A stretch of DNA of 64,000 nt from Desulfuromonas acetexigens (GCF_900111775.1 NZ_FOJJ01000001.1:124001-188000); one strand, 5' to 3'; counted from the first letter of the stretch, positions 27,050 through 37,276 are shown. Numbers and translations: made by a program. The notes: generated by a model from the letters alone, not told the origin.

Positions 27050-27919
27050 ATGAGTACTTGTTTGGTGCCACGTTTGGCGGTGGTCGGGGTCGGCCTGATC
27101 GGCGGTTCCCTGGCTCTGGCCCTCAAGGCGGCCGGAGCGGTCGGGGAGGTGGTCGGTATCGGTCGCGGCCGGGCCAACCTCGACAAAGCCCTGGAGTTGG
27201 GGGTGATCGACCGCGCCACCCAGGATCTGGCGGAGGGGGTGCGTGATGCCGATCTGGTCTTTCTGGCCACGCCGGTCCTCTCCCTGACCGAGGTGGCGGC
27301 GACGGCCGCGGCGCACATGAAGCTGGGGGCGATCCTCACCGATGGCGGCAGCGTCAAGGGCTCGGTGGCGGCGGCGATCGAGCCGCTGTTGCCGGTCGGC
27401 ATCCATTTCGTTCCCGGTCATCCCATCGCCGGCACCGAGAAGAGCGGGGCCGAGGCCGCTTTTGCCACCCTCTACCATGGCCGACGCTGCATCCTCACGC
27501 CGACGGCCCATACCGATATCGGGGCGCTCGATCTGGTGCGCCGGGTCTGGGAGATCGCCGGCAGCTCCGTGGTGCTGATGGATGTGGAAAAGCACGACCG
27601 CATTCTCGCCGCCATCAGCCATCTGCCCCACATGGTCGCCTACTCCCTGGTCAACGCCGTCGGCTCCTATGACCGTTACGAGGAGAACATCCTCGAATAT
27701 TCCGCCGGCGGCTTCCGCGACTTCACCCGCATCGCTTCCTCCGACCCGACCATGTGGCGGGATATCGCCCTGACCAACCGTGACGCTCTGCTCGAGATGA
27801 TGGAGCGTTGCGAGGCCTTTTTCGCCGAGTTGAAAGAGGATGTGCGCAACGGCGAGGCGGACAAACTCTACGAATTCTTCCAGCGCTCGAAGGAGTTGCG
27901 GGACGCCATAGTCAAATGA
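27050..27919 (+). CDS. tyrA: Prephenate dehydrogenase
   Basis: 289 residues from the ATG at 27050. Rossmann loop GVGLIGGSLALALK near 13-26, then GGSVKG, GHPIAGTEKSGAEAA (catalytic-histidine region) and the helical C-terminal domain with ISHLPHMVAYSLV and GGFRDFTRIASSDP. It oxidises prephenate to 4-hydroxyphenylpyruvate for tyrosine. There is no ACT domain and no fused chorismate mutase. The ribosome site is weak. The stop overlaps a possible aroA start (ATGA at 27916). Confidence 0.95.
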   Translation: MSTCLVPRLAVVGVGLIGGSLALALKAAGAVGEVVGIGRGRANLDKALELGVIDRATQDLAEGVRDADLVFLATPVLSLTEVAATAAAHMKLGAILTDGGSVKGSVAAAIEPLLPVGIHFVPGHPIAGTEKSGAEAAFATLYHGRRCILTPTAHTDIGALDLVRRVWEIAGSSVVLMDVEKHDRILAAISHLPHMVAYSLVNAVGSYDRYEENILEYSAGGFRDFTRIASSDPTMWRDIALTNRDALLEMMERCEAFFAELKEDVRNGEADKLYEFFQRSKELRDAIVK

Positions 27920-27933
27920 CGGAGACTGCCTGC

Positions 27934-29226
27934 ATGAACAAAATCCGAACCCTCTCCCCGGCCCGATCCCTGCGCGGGGAGATCAGCGTCCCCGGTGACA
28001 AGTCTATCTCCCATCGTTCCATCATGCTCGGCTCCCTGGCGCAAGGGACGACCCTGGTACGCGGTTTTCTTCACGGCGAAGACAATCACGCTACCCTCAA
28101 GGCCTTTCGCGCCATGGGCGTGACTATCGAAGAGCTTGCCGACGGCGATCTGCGTATCGATGGGAGGGGCCTGCACGGCCTGGCCGAGCCGGCCGATGTG
28201 CTCGACTGCGGCAACTCGGGGACGACCATCCGCCTGATGACCGGCCTGCTCTCCGGGCAAACGTTCTTTTCGGTGTTGACTGGCGACCGCTATCTGCGCA
28301 AACGGCCAATGAAACGGGTGCTTGCGCCTCTGGCGACCATGGGTGCGCAGATCTGGGGGCGGGGCGGCGGCGATCTGGCGCCGCTGGCCATCCACGGCGG
28401 AGCGCTCAAGGGGACCGAGTACGACTCGCCAATCTCCAGCGCCCAGGTCAAGTCGGCCTTGCTCCTCGCCGGGCTCTACGCCGACGGTCCGACCACGGTG
28501 TGGGAGCCGCACCTCTCCCGTGATCACAGCGAAAGGATGCTGCGCTATTTCGGCGCCGAGGTGCGACCTTTCGAAGGCGGGGTCACCGTGGCGCCCCAGC
28601 CGCAGCTGGAAGGGCGCGAGGTTGCCGTCCCCGGGGATATCTCTTCGGCGGCCTTTTTCATGGTTGCTGCGCTCATCGTCCCCGGCGCCGAGCTGCTGAT
28701 CCGCAACGTCGGCGTCAACCCGACCCGCAGCGGTATCATCGACATTCTGCAAGCCATGGGCGGGTCCATTGAACTGCTTAATACGCGAGAACTCTCCGGC
28801 GAGCCGGTGGCCGATCTTCTGGTGCGGGGCAGCTCCCTCAAGGGGATCGAGATCGGCGGCGCCGTCGTCCCCCGCGCCATCGACGAGTTTCCGGTAATCA
28901 GCGTCGCCGCCTCTTTCGCCGAAGGGACGACCACCATCCGCGACGCCAAGGAGCTGCGGGTCAAGGAAACCGACCGCATCGCCGCCATGGTCGAAGAGCT
29001 GACCACCCTCGGCGGCCGGGTCGAGGCCCGCAACGATGGCATGGTCATCGATGGGGTTGAAAGTTTTAACGGCGGCGCGGTGAAATCCCACGGCGATCAT
29101 CGCATCGCCATGAGCATGGCCGTTGCCGCGTTGCGCGCGCGGGCCGAAGTGAGCATCGACGATACCGCTTGTACCGCGACTTCCTTTCCTAATTTCTGGT
29201 CGTTACTCGAAAAAGTTCGAGTCTGA
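27934..29226 (+). CDS. aroA: 3-phosphoshikimate 1-carboxyvinyltransferase (EPSP synthase)
   Basis: 430 residues from the ATG at 27934, which has GGAG 9 bases upstream; an ATG at 27916 overlapping the tyrA stop adds six residues and is also possible. Characteristic motifs: GDKSISHRSIMLGSLA, LDCGNSGTTIRLMTG, RPMKRVLAPL, DEFPVISVAASFA and GDHRIAMSMAV. It joins PEP to shikimate-3-phosphate, the sixth shikimate step. Glyphosate-relevant class cannot be judged safely by eye. It lies in the pheA-tyrA-aroA-cmk series. Confidence 0.97.
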   Translation: MNKIRTLSPARSLRGEISVPGDKSISHRSIMLGSLAQGTTLVRGFLHGEDNHATLKAFRAMGVTIEELADGDLRIDGRGLHGLAEPADVLDCGNSGTTIRLMTGLLSGQTFFSVLTGDRYLRKRPMKRVLAPLATMGAQIWGRGGGDLAPLAIHGGALKGTEYDSPISSAQVKSALLLAGLYADGPTTVWEPHLSRDHSERMLRYFGAEVRPFEGGVTVAPQPQLEGREVAVPGDISSAAFFMVAALIVPGAELLIRNVGVNPTRSGIIDILQAMGGSIELLNTRELSGEPVADLLVRGSSLKGIEIGGAVVPRAIDEFPVISVAASFAEGTTTIRDAKELRVKETDRIAAMVEELTTLGGRVEARNDGMVIDGVESFNGGAVKSHGDHRIAMSMAVAALRARAEVSIDDTACTATSFPNFWSLLEKVRV

Positions 29227-29246
29227 TTTCATCTTGCGGGGGCTTC

Positions 29247-29954
29247 TTGAAACGTGAATTGATAGTTGCGATCGATGGTCCGTCCGGGGCTGGTAAAAGC
29301 ACCTTGAGTAAGAGCCTGGCAAAAGAACTCGGCTATCACAATATCGACACGGGGGCCATGTATCGCTCAGTGGCGTTCGCCGCAAAGCGCCAAGGCATCG
29401 ATCCGGCGGATGAATCGGCGCTGGGGCGACTGGCTGAAACGGTACGTATCGAATTTATCCGTCAAGGCGAGGGGGAGCGGGTGTTGCTGGATGGCGTGGA
29501 TGTCTCCTCAGCGATCCGGACTCCTGATATCAGTTTGCTGACCTCAAGGATTTCCGCTTATGCCGGCGTACGCCATGCGATGGTGGAGTTGCAGCGAAAG
29601 CTTGGCGCCCAAGGCGGCGTCGTGCTCGAAGGCCGTGATATCGGCACCGTGGTCTTCCCCCAGGCCGACGTCAAATTTTTCCTCAGCGCCTCGACCACGG
29701 AAAGGGGCCGGCGCCGTTACGAGGAGTTGCGCGCCAAAGGACTTGCCGTCGAACTGGAGCAGACGGTGGCTGAAGTCGAAGCGCGGGACGCGGCGGATTG
29801 CGCCCGGGAATGCGCGCCACTGGTCCAGGCCGAGGATGCTCTGGTGATCGATTCCACCGCCATGAGCATCGATGAGGTCTTTCGGACCATGCTGCAAGAA
29901 GTGCGACGCTGTCAGCAAAAAAAGCAATCTTCCCCTCCGGAGAGTGCGGCGTGA
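29247..29954 (+). CDS. cmk: Cytidylate kinase
   Basis: 235 residues from a TTG start at 29247. P-loop GPSGAGKST near 10-18, IDTGAMYRSVAF near 33, and GRDIGTVVFPQADVKFFLSA near 130, with the typical lid RRRYEEL. It phosphorylates CMP and dCMP. The start has GCGGGGG rather than a clean ribosome site, and no nearer ATG fits. Its stop overlaps the ispH GTG start. aroA-cmk adjacency is typical of many proteobacteria. Confidence 0.96.
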   Translation: MKRELIVAIDGPSGAGKSTLSKSLAKELGYHNIDTGAMYRSVAFAAKRQGIDPADESALGRLAETVRIEFIRQGEGERVLLDGVDVSSAIRTPDISLLTSRISAYAGVRHAMVELQRKLGAQGGVVLEGRDIGTVVFPQADVKFFLSASTTERGRRRYEELRAKGLAVELEQTVAEVEARDAADCARECAPLVQAEDALVIDSTAMSIDEVFRTMLQEVRRCQQKKQSSPPESAA

Positions 29955-30796
29955 AGATCATTCTTGGCGAAAGCGCCGGTTTTTGTTTTGGCGTGAAACG
30001 CGCCACCCATATGGCTTTTGCTGCGACCGAGGAGCATCAGGGGGAGCGCATCTGCTCTCTGGGGCCAATCATCCATTCGCCGCAACTGGTCAAGCGCCTG
30101 GAAGAGCAGGGGGTCGAGGTGGTCCGTCAGGTCGCGGATATTTCCGGCGGGGTCGTCATTATCCGCTCCCACGGCGTGACCGCCGAGGAGATGGAGGAGA
30201 TTTACGCCCGGCGCTTGGCCGTGGTCGACGCCACCTGTCCCTTCGTGAAGAAAGCCCAGGAATATGCCGGAATGCTCAGCGAGCAGGGGTACACCCTGGT
30301 GCTGGTCGGCGAAAGGGAGCATCCCGAGGTCCGAGGGATCGTCTCCTATGCCCGCAACGGTGAGGTCTACGTCGTCTCCGGCCGTCGCGAGGCGGAGGAA
30401 GTGCCGGCGCGTAAAAGGATCGGTGTCGTCGCTCAGACGACCCAGTCCTATGCCAATCTGCGGGAAGTCATCGATGTCTGCCTCGGTAAAAGCCAGGAGT
30501 TGCGGGTCTACAATACGATCTGCGACGCTACCTCGGTGCGTCAGAACGAAGCCCGCGCCATTGCCGGGCAGGTCGATCTGATGCTGGTCATCGGGGGCTT
30601 CAACAGCGCCAATACGACCCGCTTGGCCCAGATCTGTCGGGACCTCCAGCCCAACACCCATCATATTGAAACGGCTAACGAAATTGAACCCGCTTGGTTC
30701 GCAGGGGTGACCTCCGTGGGGATCACTGCGGGCGCCTCAACGCCGCAGTGGATCATCGATGAGGTGGTGGAAAAAGCATCCGTCGCCGGCAAATAA
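29951..30796 (+). CDS. ispH: 4-hydroxy-3-methylbut-2-enyl diphosphate reductase (LytB)
   Basis: 281 residues from a GTG that overlaps the cmk stop (GTGA). The three cysteines that bind the iron-sulfur cluster are Cys12 (GFCFGVKRA), Cys96 (DATCPFVKKA) and Cys191 (NTICDATSVRQ). Substrate residues in RSHGVT, EHPEV and GGFNSANTTRL are present. It makes IPP and DMAPP in the last step of the MEP isoprenoid pathway. cmk-ispH-rpsA is the order seen in Geobacter relatives. Confidence 0.97.
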   Translation: MKIILGESAGFCFGVKRATHMAFAATEEHQGERICSLGPIIHSPQLVKRLEEQGVEVVRQVADISGGVVIIRSHGVTAEEMEEIYARRLAVVDATCPFVKKAQEYAGMLSEQGYTLVLVGEREHPEVRGIVSYARNGEVYVVSGRREAEEVPARKRIGVVAQTTQSYANLREVIDVCLGKSQELRVYNTICDATSVRQNEARAIAGQVDLMLVIGGFNSANTTRLAQICRDLQPNTHHIETANEIEPAWFAGVTSVGITAGASTPQWIIDEVVEKASVAGK

Positions 30797-30913
30797 AAAG
30801 ACGAGAAAAGGGTTTGTTTTTTAAGAGACTTTATGTTAAGGTCCGCTCTCATGGCCAGGCGCCATGACTGTCGTCGAACGACAGGAAAATCGCTAGGGGG
30901 TAACAAATCTCAC

Positions 30914-32635
<1,722 letters not shown>

Positions 32636-32656
32636 TTTTTTCTGAGTCAGAACCAG

Positions 32657-32689
32657 CCCCCGCAGCAACTGTTGCGGGGGTTTTCTTTT
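32657..32689 (+). terminator. Intrinsic terminator after rpsA
   Basis: CCCCCGCA pairs with TGCGGGGG (plus two further pairs) around the loop AACT, followed by TTTTCTTTT. Good rho-independent terminator, 20 bases past the rpsA stop. Confidence 0.88.
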
Positions 32690-32702
32690 CTTGGGTTGGG
32701 AC

Positions 32703-33593
32703 ATGAATAAAAGACCGTTACTCATGGGATTTGCAGTGATTGGCGGCCTTTTTGTCGGCTGCTGGCTGATGATTTATCTGCTGAGCGGCTGGTTGGGGTC
32801 ACGGCCGTCTTTCGCCGTCGGTGCTAAAGTTGGCGTGATCGAGATCAGCGGGGTGATCACCTCTTCTCGCCTGATCAATGAACGTATTGTCCGGTTCAAG
32901 GAAGATGATTCGATCAAGGCGGTCGTTCTGCGGGTCGAATCGCCCGGTGGCGGTGTCGGCCCTTCCCAGGAAATCTACAGCGAAGTGAAGAAGTTGGCCA
33001 AGGTCAAGCCGGTCGTGGTTTCGATGGGTGCGGTCGCGGCTTCAGGCGGATACTACGTGGCCGCCCCTGCCGCGAAGATTCTTGCCAATCCCGGAACGAT
33101 CACCGGCAGCATCGGCGTCATCATGGAATTCACCAATATTCGTGAATTGCTCGATAAAATCGGCCTGAGTAATCATGTGGTAAAGAGCGGCGAGCACAAG
33201 GATCTTGGTTCGCCGATCCGTCCTATGACCCAAGCTGAACGCAAACTGATCCAGACCATGATCGATGACGTACACAGCCAGTTTGTTCAGGCCGTGGCCG
33301 AAGGTCGCCGTCTCGATCTGAAAAAGGTCGAGCTTCTTGCCGACGGGCGCATTTATACCGGTGCGCAGGCGTTGGCCGAAGGACTGGTCGATCGTCTTGG
33401 CAATCTGCAGGATGCGGTCGATGTTGCTGCGGAACTCGCGGGGATCGATGAAAAACCCCGCGTGGTTTATCCACCAAAAGAAAAGGCGCCGTTTATCGAG
33501 TATTTCGTCGAGGAGACGATTACCCGGGTGCGTCAACAAATTCATGAACAGGCGTCCGGAGGGTTGAAGTTTCTCTGGTCCGGTATCGAATAG
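32703..33593 (+). CDS. sppA: Signal peptide peptidase SppA, 36-kDa type
   Basis: 296 residues from the ATG at 32703. One N-terminal membrane helix (about 5-28), then an S49 serine protease domain. The Ser/Lys dyad is Ser114 (VAASGGYYVA) and Lys166 (SGEHKDLGSP). The short one-domain form is typical of gram-positives and deltaproteobacteria. It degrades leftover signal peptides in the membrane. Ribosome site is weak. It lies between the rpsA terminator and ihfB, as in Geobacter relatives. Confidence 0.95.
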   Translation: MNKRPLLMGFAVIGGLFVGCWLMIYLLSGWLGSRPSFAVGAKVGVIEISGVITSSRLINERIVRFKEDDSIKAVVLRVESPGGGVGPSQEIYSEVKKLAKVKPVVVSMGAVAASGGYYVAAPAAKILANPGTITGSIGVIMEFTNIRELLDKIGLSNHVVKSGEHKDLGSPIRPMTQAERKLIQTMIDDVHSQFVQAVAEGRRLDLKKVELLADGRIYTGAQALAEGLVDRLGNLQDAVDVAAELAGIDEKPRVVYPPKEKAPFIEYFVEETITRVRQQIHEQASGGLKFLWSGIE

Positions 33594-33606
33594 GAGAGTT
33601 TATTTT

Positions 33607-33885
33607 ATGACCAAAAGCGAGTTGATCGAGCGCTTAACCACGGTCAGTGGTACGGTTAACAAGAGAGAGGCCGAGTTGATCGTTAATACCATTTTCGACA
33701 GCATTGGCGATGCCCTGGTTGGCGGCGACCGGGTTGAAATTCGAGGGTTTGGGTCCTTCACTGTGCGTGAACGGGATGCCCGCGAGGCTAGAAATCCCAA
33801 AAGCGGTGAAATCGTTCGCATTCCGAATAAAAAGACCCCTTTCTTCAAGACCGGGAAGGAATTGCGCGAACGGGTCAATCGCTAA
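33607..33885 (+). CDS. ihfB: Integration host factor beta subunit
   Basis: 92 residues, HU/IHF fold. Residues favouring IHF-beta over HU are the N-terminal MTKSELIERL, RVEIRGFGSFTVRERDAREARNP (the beta arm with the intercalating proline) and the RIPNKKTPFFKTGKELRERV tail. It bends DNA as a heterodimer with IHF-alpha, and is needed for sigma-54 and other regulated promoters. It follows sppA by 13 bases with a GAG-type ribosome site. Confidence 0.92.
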   Translation: MTKSELIERLTTVSGTVNKREAELIVNTIFDSIGDALVGGDRVEIRGFGSFTVRERDAREARNPKSGEIVRIPNKKTPFFKTGKELRERVNR

Positions 33886-33916
33886 AATAAGCTCTGCCCC
33901 CTTTTCGGAGGTTGCC

Positions 33917-34303
33917 ATGATCAAATCGCGAACTCATCTCCTTGTTTCCCCTGAATGGGTCGGGCAAACGGTTGCCTTGGCTGAAGGGAAAGCGGAGGTG
34001 CGGTTGACGACTCGACCGGAAATGGTCGCCGATGATCGTGGCCTGGTGCATGGCGGCTTTACCTTTGGCTTGGCCGATTATGCGGCGATGCTGGCGGTCA
34101 ACGATCCTCATGTGGTGTTGGGGGCGGCGGAGGTCCGGTTTCTCGCGCCGGTGACTTTTGGCGAAACTTTGCTGGCGCGTGCGGAAATTGTCGAAGGTTC
34201 GGGTAAGAAGCGTATCGTTAAATGTACGGTCAGTACCGATCGCCTTGTTTTTGAAGGGATCTTTTCGTGTTTTGTCCTGACCGGGCATGTCCTTGACGGT
34301 TGA
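33917..34303 (+). CDS. Hotdog-fold thioesterase (PaaI-like)
   Basis: 128 residues from the ATG at 33917, which has a clean CGGAGG ribosome site. The hotdog pattern is VHGGFTFGLADYAAMLAV (helix with the catalytic-loop histidine-glycine pair) and VRFLAPVTFGETLLARAEI. Such proteins hydrolyse acyl-CoA or hold acyl groups; the substrate is unknown. It lies directly behind ihfB and ends at a palindromic terminator. Confidence 0.8.
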   Translation: MIKSRTHLLVSPEWVGQTVALAEGKAEVRLTTRPEMVADDRGLVHGGFTFGLADYAAMLAVNDPHVVLGAAEVRFLAPVTFGETLLARAEIVEGSGKKRIVKCTVSTDRLVFEGIFSCFVLTGHVLDG

Positions 34304-34322
34304 CAGTTTCTTTTGGCCCTTA

Positions 34323-34363
34323 AACAATGACGCCCCGTCCGGTTTGGACGGGGCGTCATTGTT
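34323..34363. terminator. Palindromic hairpin, probable bidirectional terminator
   Basis: Perfect 18-base arms (AACAATGACGCCCCGTCC and complement) around GGTTT. There is no long T-run on either side (minus side reads TTGTTT), but the stem is strong. It would stop the thioesterase transcript from the left and the cryptic minus-strand transcript from the right. Confidence 0.65.
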
Positions 34364-34396
34364 CAAGCTTTTGGCATGGCGACGAAGGGACTCTAC

Positions 34397-34570
34397 TCAA
34401 TGATCCGGTCTTGTTCCCCGAGGGTGGAGCGCGGAATCATCTTTCAGGATCGTCTTCACCATTTGCCCGAGGATTTCGGGTTCCACGCCAGATTCATGAC
34501 AGGCTCCGGGGTGGCGACGATGTTTTAAAGTTTCAACCTGATACTTAAGGGCGGTTTCCTGAAAGCCGCT
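34397..34570 (-). pseudogene. Coding remnant or TGA-interrupted small gene
   Basis: 57 codons on the minus strand, running from just after an in-frame TGA (34573-34571) to a TGA at 34397. It includes KYQVETLKHRRHPGACHES and a helical-looking EPEILGQMVKTILKDD. No ATG, GTG or TTG starts it. In the same frame before the TGA lie ten codons opened by a GTG (V-S-K-P-V-K-Q-R-D-A). It could be a decayed gene, or less likely a selenocysteine-containing small protein. I recognise no family. Confidence 0.3.
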
Positions 34571-34677
34571 TCAGGCGTCCCGTTGCTTGACGGGCTTGCT
34601 CACCGCGACTTTGACCGAAAACCTTTTTTGCTAATGTTGGTCAATGCCTTAAAACGTCGTTTCGCGCACCCCAGAGA

Positions 34678-34696
34678 TCGACACGAGTCGTATCGA
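34678..34696. promoter_or_regulatory. Operator-like 19-base dyad
   Basis: TCGACACGA-G-TCGTATCGA: nine-base arms with one mismatch (G:T type) around a single centre base. It lies about 15-33 bases past the -10 box of the minus-strand promoter at 34711-34738, where a repressor could block transcription. The binding protein is unknown. Confidence 0.35.
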
Positions 34697-34710
34697 CCAA
34701 TTGTGAGTCC

Positions 34711-34738
34711 ATACTAACATGAACTCATTTCGTGTCAA
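34711..34738 (-). promoter_or_regulatory. Strong minus-strand promoter
   Basis: On the minus strand: TTGACA (34738-34733), 16 bases, TAGTAT (34716-34711). The -35 box is consensus. It points away from the RluA-type gene into the gene-poor region. Confidence 0.55.
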
Positions 34739-34806
34739 CGAAAAATTATCAAACGTTTTTCTGCTTGTTCTTATCCTTATTCATTTCCCTTAATGTGATT
34801 TCTTCC

Positions 34807-35757
34807 ATGACCATGTCCCGGGACACTTTTCAGCAGAAAGTCTATCGTTATTTGCCTTCCGCCAAGGATGAGGGTTTGCGCCTTGATCAGTATCTAGCAT
34901 CCTGTTCAGATGCCTTCTCCAGAACCTTGGTGCGTAAGCTGGTCGATCTTGGGGGCGTACATGTGGGGGGGCGACGGACCCGTAAATGCGCTCATGCCAT
35001 TCGTGCCGGCGAGATGGTGGAGGTGCATGTGGATGGCCGTTCCCTTGAGCCCTTCGTACTGACCGACGAGCATGTGCTTTACCGCGACCCTTTCCTGATT
35101 GCCGTGAACAAGCCGGCGGGGGTAGAAACCCAGCCAACACCGGCCCGTTATCGGGGAACCCTGTATGAAGCGCTGCTTCATTATCTGCATAACCCGTTTC
35201 GCCCCAGGGACAAGCCCGAACTCGGCATGGCACAGCGGCTCGATCGGGAGACCTCGGGCGTGCTGCTCTTCTCCATCCACCGGCGCGCCCATGCCGGACT
35301 GACGCAAGCCATTGCCGGACGTTCGGCGACAAAAATCTATCTTGCTTTGGTTTCGGGGGCTATGCCCAACCCTTCTGGGGAGTTTCGCTCGCTGCTGGCG
35401 CGCAATCGCGCCTCAAACCTCATGCGTTCCGTTGCTAAGGGGGGGAAAGAAGCGATCACCCGCTATCGGGTGCTGCAAGAATGGGGCGCGGTATCACTTC
35501 TGGAAATTGAGCTGCTGACCGGACGTTCCCACCAGATCCGCGCCCATCTTTCCGAGGCGGGGCATCCCCTTTTGGGGGATGTTCGTTACGGCGGCCCCGT
35601 GGCGGTGGCGGGACTTGATATTCCGAGACAGATGCTTCATTCTTGGCGACTGACCCTCGACCATCCCGTGGAACAGCGCAAGCTTACGCTTGAGGCCCCC
35701 CTTCCGGCGGACTTTCAGTACCTTGTCGATCGGCTTGAGGCCGGAGCGCCCGTCTAG
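34807..35757 (+). CDS. RluA-family pseudouridine synthase
   Basis: 316 residues from the ATG at 34807 (another in-frame ATG follows at 34813). An N-terminal S4 RNA-binding domain (LRLDQYLASCSDAFSR near 20) precedes the catalytic domain. The active-site aspartate is in QRLDRETSGVLLFS near residue 145, with LVSGAMP and LLTGRSHQIRAHL further on. Target could be 23S rRNA or tRNA. The frame is open back to a GTG at 34732, but that stretch is AT-rich, hydrophobic and overlaps an opposing promoter, so the later start is preferred. No strong ribosome site. Confidence 0.88.
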   Translation: MTMSRDTFQQKVYRYLPSAKDEGLRLDQYLASCSDAFSRTLVRKLVDLGGVHVGGRRTRKCAHAIRAGEMVEVHVDGRSLEPFVLTDEHVLYRDPFLIAVNKPAGVETQPTPARYRGTLYEALLHYLHNPFRPRDKPELGMAQRLDRETSGVLLFSIHRRAHAGLTQAIAGRSATKIYLALVSGAMPNPSGEFRSLLARNRASNLMRSVAKGGKEAITRYRVLQEWGAVSLLEIELLTGRSHQIRAHLSEAGHPLLGDVRYGGPVAVAGLDIPRQMLHSWRLTLDHPVEQRKLTLEAPLPADFQYLVDRLEAGAPV

Positions 35758-35803
35758 CCCTTGCCGGTCTTTCCCTTCGCAAAACCCTCTCAAAGGATTG
35801 AGC

Positions 35804-36592
35804 ATGCACGGCGTATTCCCCCAGATCGATCCGGTCATTTTTCAAATCGGCCCCTTGGCGGTCCGTTGGTACGGGTTGATGTATCTGCTCGGTTTTGTCG
35901 GCGCCTATTTCGTGATTCGCCATCTCGCCCACAGGCGGGAGCTGGAGCTGTCCTCGGATCAACTCTCCGATCTCCTTTTTTACGGGGTCATCGGCGTGAT
36001 CCTTGGCGGTCGTCTCGGTTATACGCTCTTCTATAATTTCGCTTATTACATCCGCCATCCCCTGGAAATTTTTGCTGTCTGGGAAGGGGGGATGAGTTTT
36101 CACGGGGGCCTGCTTGGGGTGGTTGTCGCCGCCCTTATTTTCTGCCGCCGTCGGCGCCTGCCGGCGCTTCTGGTGGGGGATATCCTGGTGACAGCCGCGC
36201 CCGTCGGTCTCGGTCTTGGTCGGGTCGGCAACTTCATCAACGGGGAATTATGGGGGCGCGTCACCGACCATCCCTGGGGGATGGTCTTCCCCGGTGCCGG
36301 TCCTGACGCCCGTCACCCCAGTCAGCTCTACGAAGCGGTGGGGGAAGGCCCCCTTCTTTTCCTGCTGCTCTATGTCCTGCATCGTTTGAAGGTGCCCCAG
36401 GGTGCGATTTTTTTCAGTTTCTTCCTTGGTTACGGTGCGATTCGTTTCGTTCTTGAATTTTTCCGTCAACCCGATGCCCATCTCGGATTCCTCTGGGGAG
36501 GGGCGACCATGGGCCAACTACTCTGTCTACCAATGATGCTCGTGGGGGCGGTCGGTTTGGTCGTGGTTCTGCAAAAGAAAGGGCGTCAATGA
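35804..36592 (+). CDS. lgt: Prolipoprotein diacylglyceryl transferase
   Basis: 262 residues from the ATG at 35804, with about seven membrane helices. The signature GRVGNFINGELWGR is present near residue 140, along with WEGGMSFHGGLLG near 87 and HPSQLYEA near 170, all needed for activity. It transfers diacylglycerol from phosphatidylglycerol to the lipobox cysteine of prolipoproteins such as the several in this window. AAGGA ribosome site. The stop overlaps the start of the next gene. Confidence 0.97.
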   Translation: MHGVFPQIDPVIFQIGPLAVRWYGLMYLLGFVGAYFVIRHLAHRRELELSSDQLSDLLFYGVIGVILGGRLGYTLFYNFAYYIRHPLEIFAVWEGGMSFHGGLLGVVVAALIFCRRRRLPALLVGDILVTAAPVGLGLGRVGNFINGELWGRVTDHPWGMVFPGAGPDARHPSQLYEAVGEGPLLFLLLYVLHRLKVPQGAIFFSFFLGYGAIRFVLEFFRQPDAHLGFLWGGATMGQLLCLPMMLVGAVGLVVVLQKKGRQ

Positions 36593-37218
36593 TGGGTTTC
36601 AAGGGGATTATCTACGATTGCGACGGGGTTCTTTTCGAAAGTCGGCAGGCCAATCTCGCCTATTACAACCGGGTTCAGGAATATTTTGGGGAGCCGCCGG
36701 TTCGTCCCGAGGAGAGGGAACGTGCTCATCTCTGCCATACAGCCGCCAGCCCCAAGGTTTTCGAGATTCTTCTGGGTCCCGATCGGGTTGCGGAAGCGCT
36801 GGAATTCGCTGCGACGGTCGACTATCGCCAATTCATCCCCTATATGGAGCCTGAGCCGGGGATGGTTGATGCCCTCGCGACCCTGTCGCGGCGCCTGCCG
36901 TTGGCGGTGGCTACCAACCGGGGCACCAGCATGCCGGAAATTTTGCGCCATTTTGAGCTCAGTGATTATTTCACTGCGGTTGTGACGAGTCGCGATGTGC
37001 CGAAGCCAAAACCCCATCCGGATATGTTGTTGCTGGCTGCGGAGCGTTTGCGGCAAAAACCGGAGGAACTGCTCTTTATCGGGGATTCGGAACTGGATCG
37101 CGAAGCCGCCGCCGCTGCGGGCATTCCCTTCGCTTCCTACAGGGGGAAACTTGGGGCCGATATCGAGGTGCGGCATCACGCCGAGGTGGTAAGTCTGGTC
37201 TTTGGCTGGGAGGGGTAG
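36589..37218 (+). CDS. HAD-superfamily hydrolase (phosphoglycolate-phosphatase-like)
   Basis: 209 residues. HAD motif I YDCDGVLFES (Asp10, Asp12), a helical cap, motif II VATNRG, motif III lysine in DVPKPKPHPDM, and motif IV GDSELDREAA. This is a cap type I phosphatase similar to Gph/PpaX. The substrate is not predictable. Its ATGATG start overlaps the lgt stop by four bases, so it is translationally coupled to lgt. Confidence 0.85.
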   Translation: MMGFKGIIYDCDGVLFESRQANLAYYNRVQEYFGEPPVRPEERERAHLCHTAASPKVFEILLGPDRVAEALEFAATVDYRQFIPYMEPEPGMVDALATLSRRLPLAVATNRGTSMPEILRHFELSDYFTAVVTSRDVPKPKPHPDMLLLAAERLRQKPEELLFIGDSELDREAAAAAGIPFASYRGKLGADIEVRHHAEVVSLVFGWEG

Positions 37219-37276
37219 GATAGAAGCCTAAATGCGAACAGGCTCAGGCCGATGTCTCGTGCGGTTCCGGGCCGAT

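Larger units (their letters stand above)
34364..34806. other. Gene-poor region with cryptic minus-strand unit
   Basis: About 440 bases with no intact gene. Seen in it: a strong minus-strand promoter (34711-34738), a 19-base dyad (34678-34696), and a coding-like minus-strand frame (34397-34570) that lacks a start codon and ends shortly before the hairpin at 34323-34363. The base composition near 34700-34800 is more AT-rich than the neighbouring genes. The plus-strand frame at 34327-34548 has no support. Confidence 0.5.

Noticed and set aside
34327-34548. Plus-strand 73-codon frame after the thioesterase
   Set aside because: Starts inside the terminator hairpin and shows no ribosome site or coding character.
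34732-34806. N-terminal extension of the RluA-type synthase from the GTG at 34732
   Set aside because: The stretch is AT-rich, hydrophobic and overlaps an opposing promoter; family alignment starts near the ATG at 34807.
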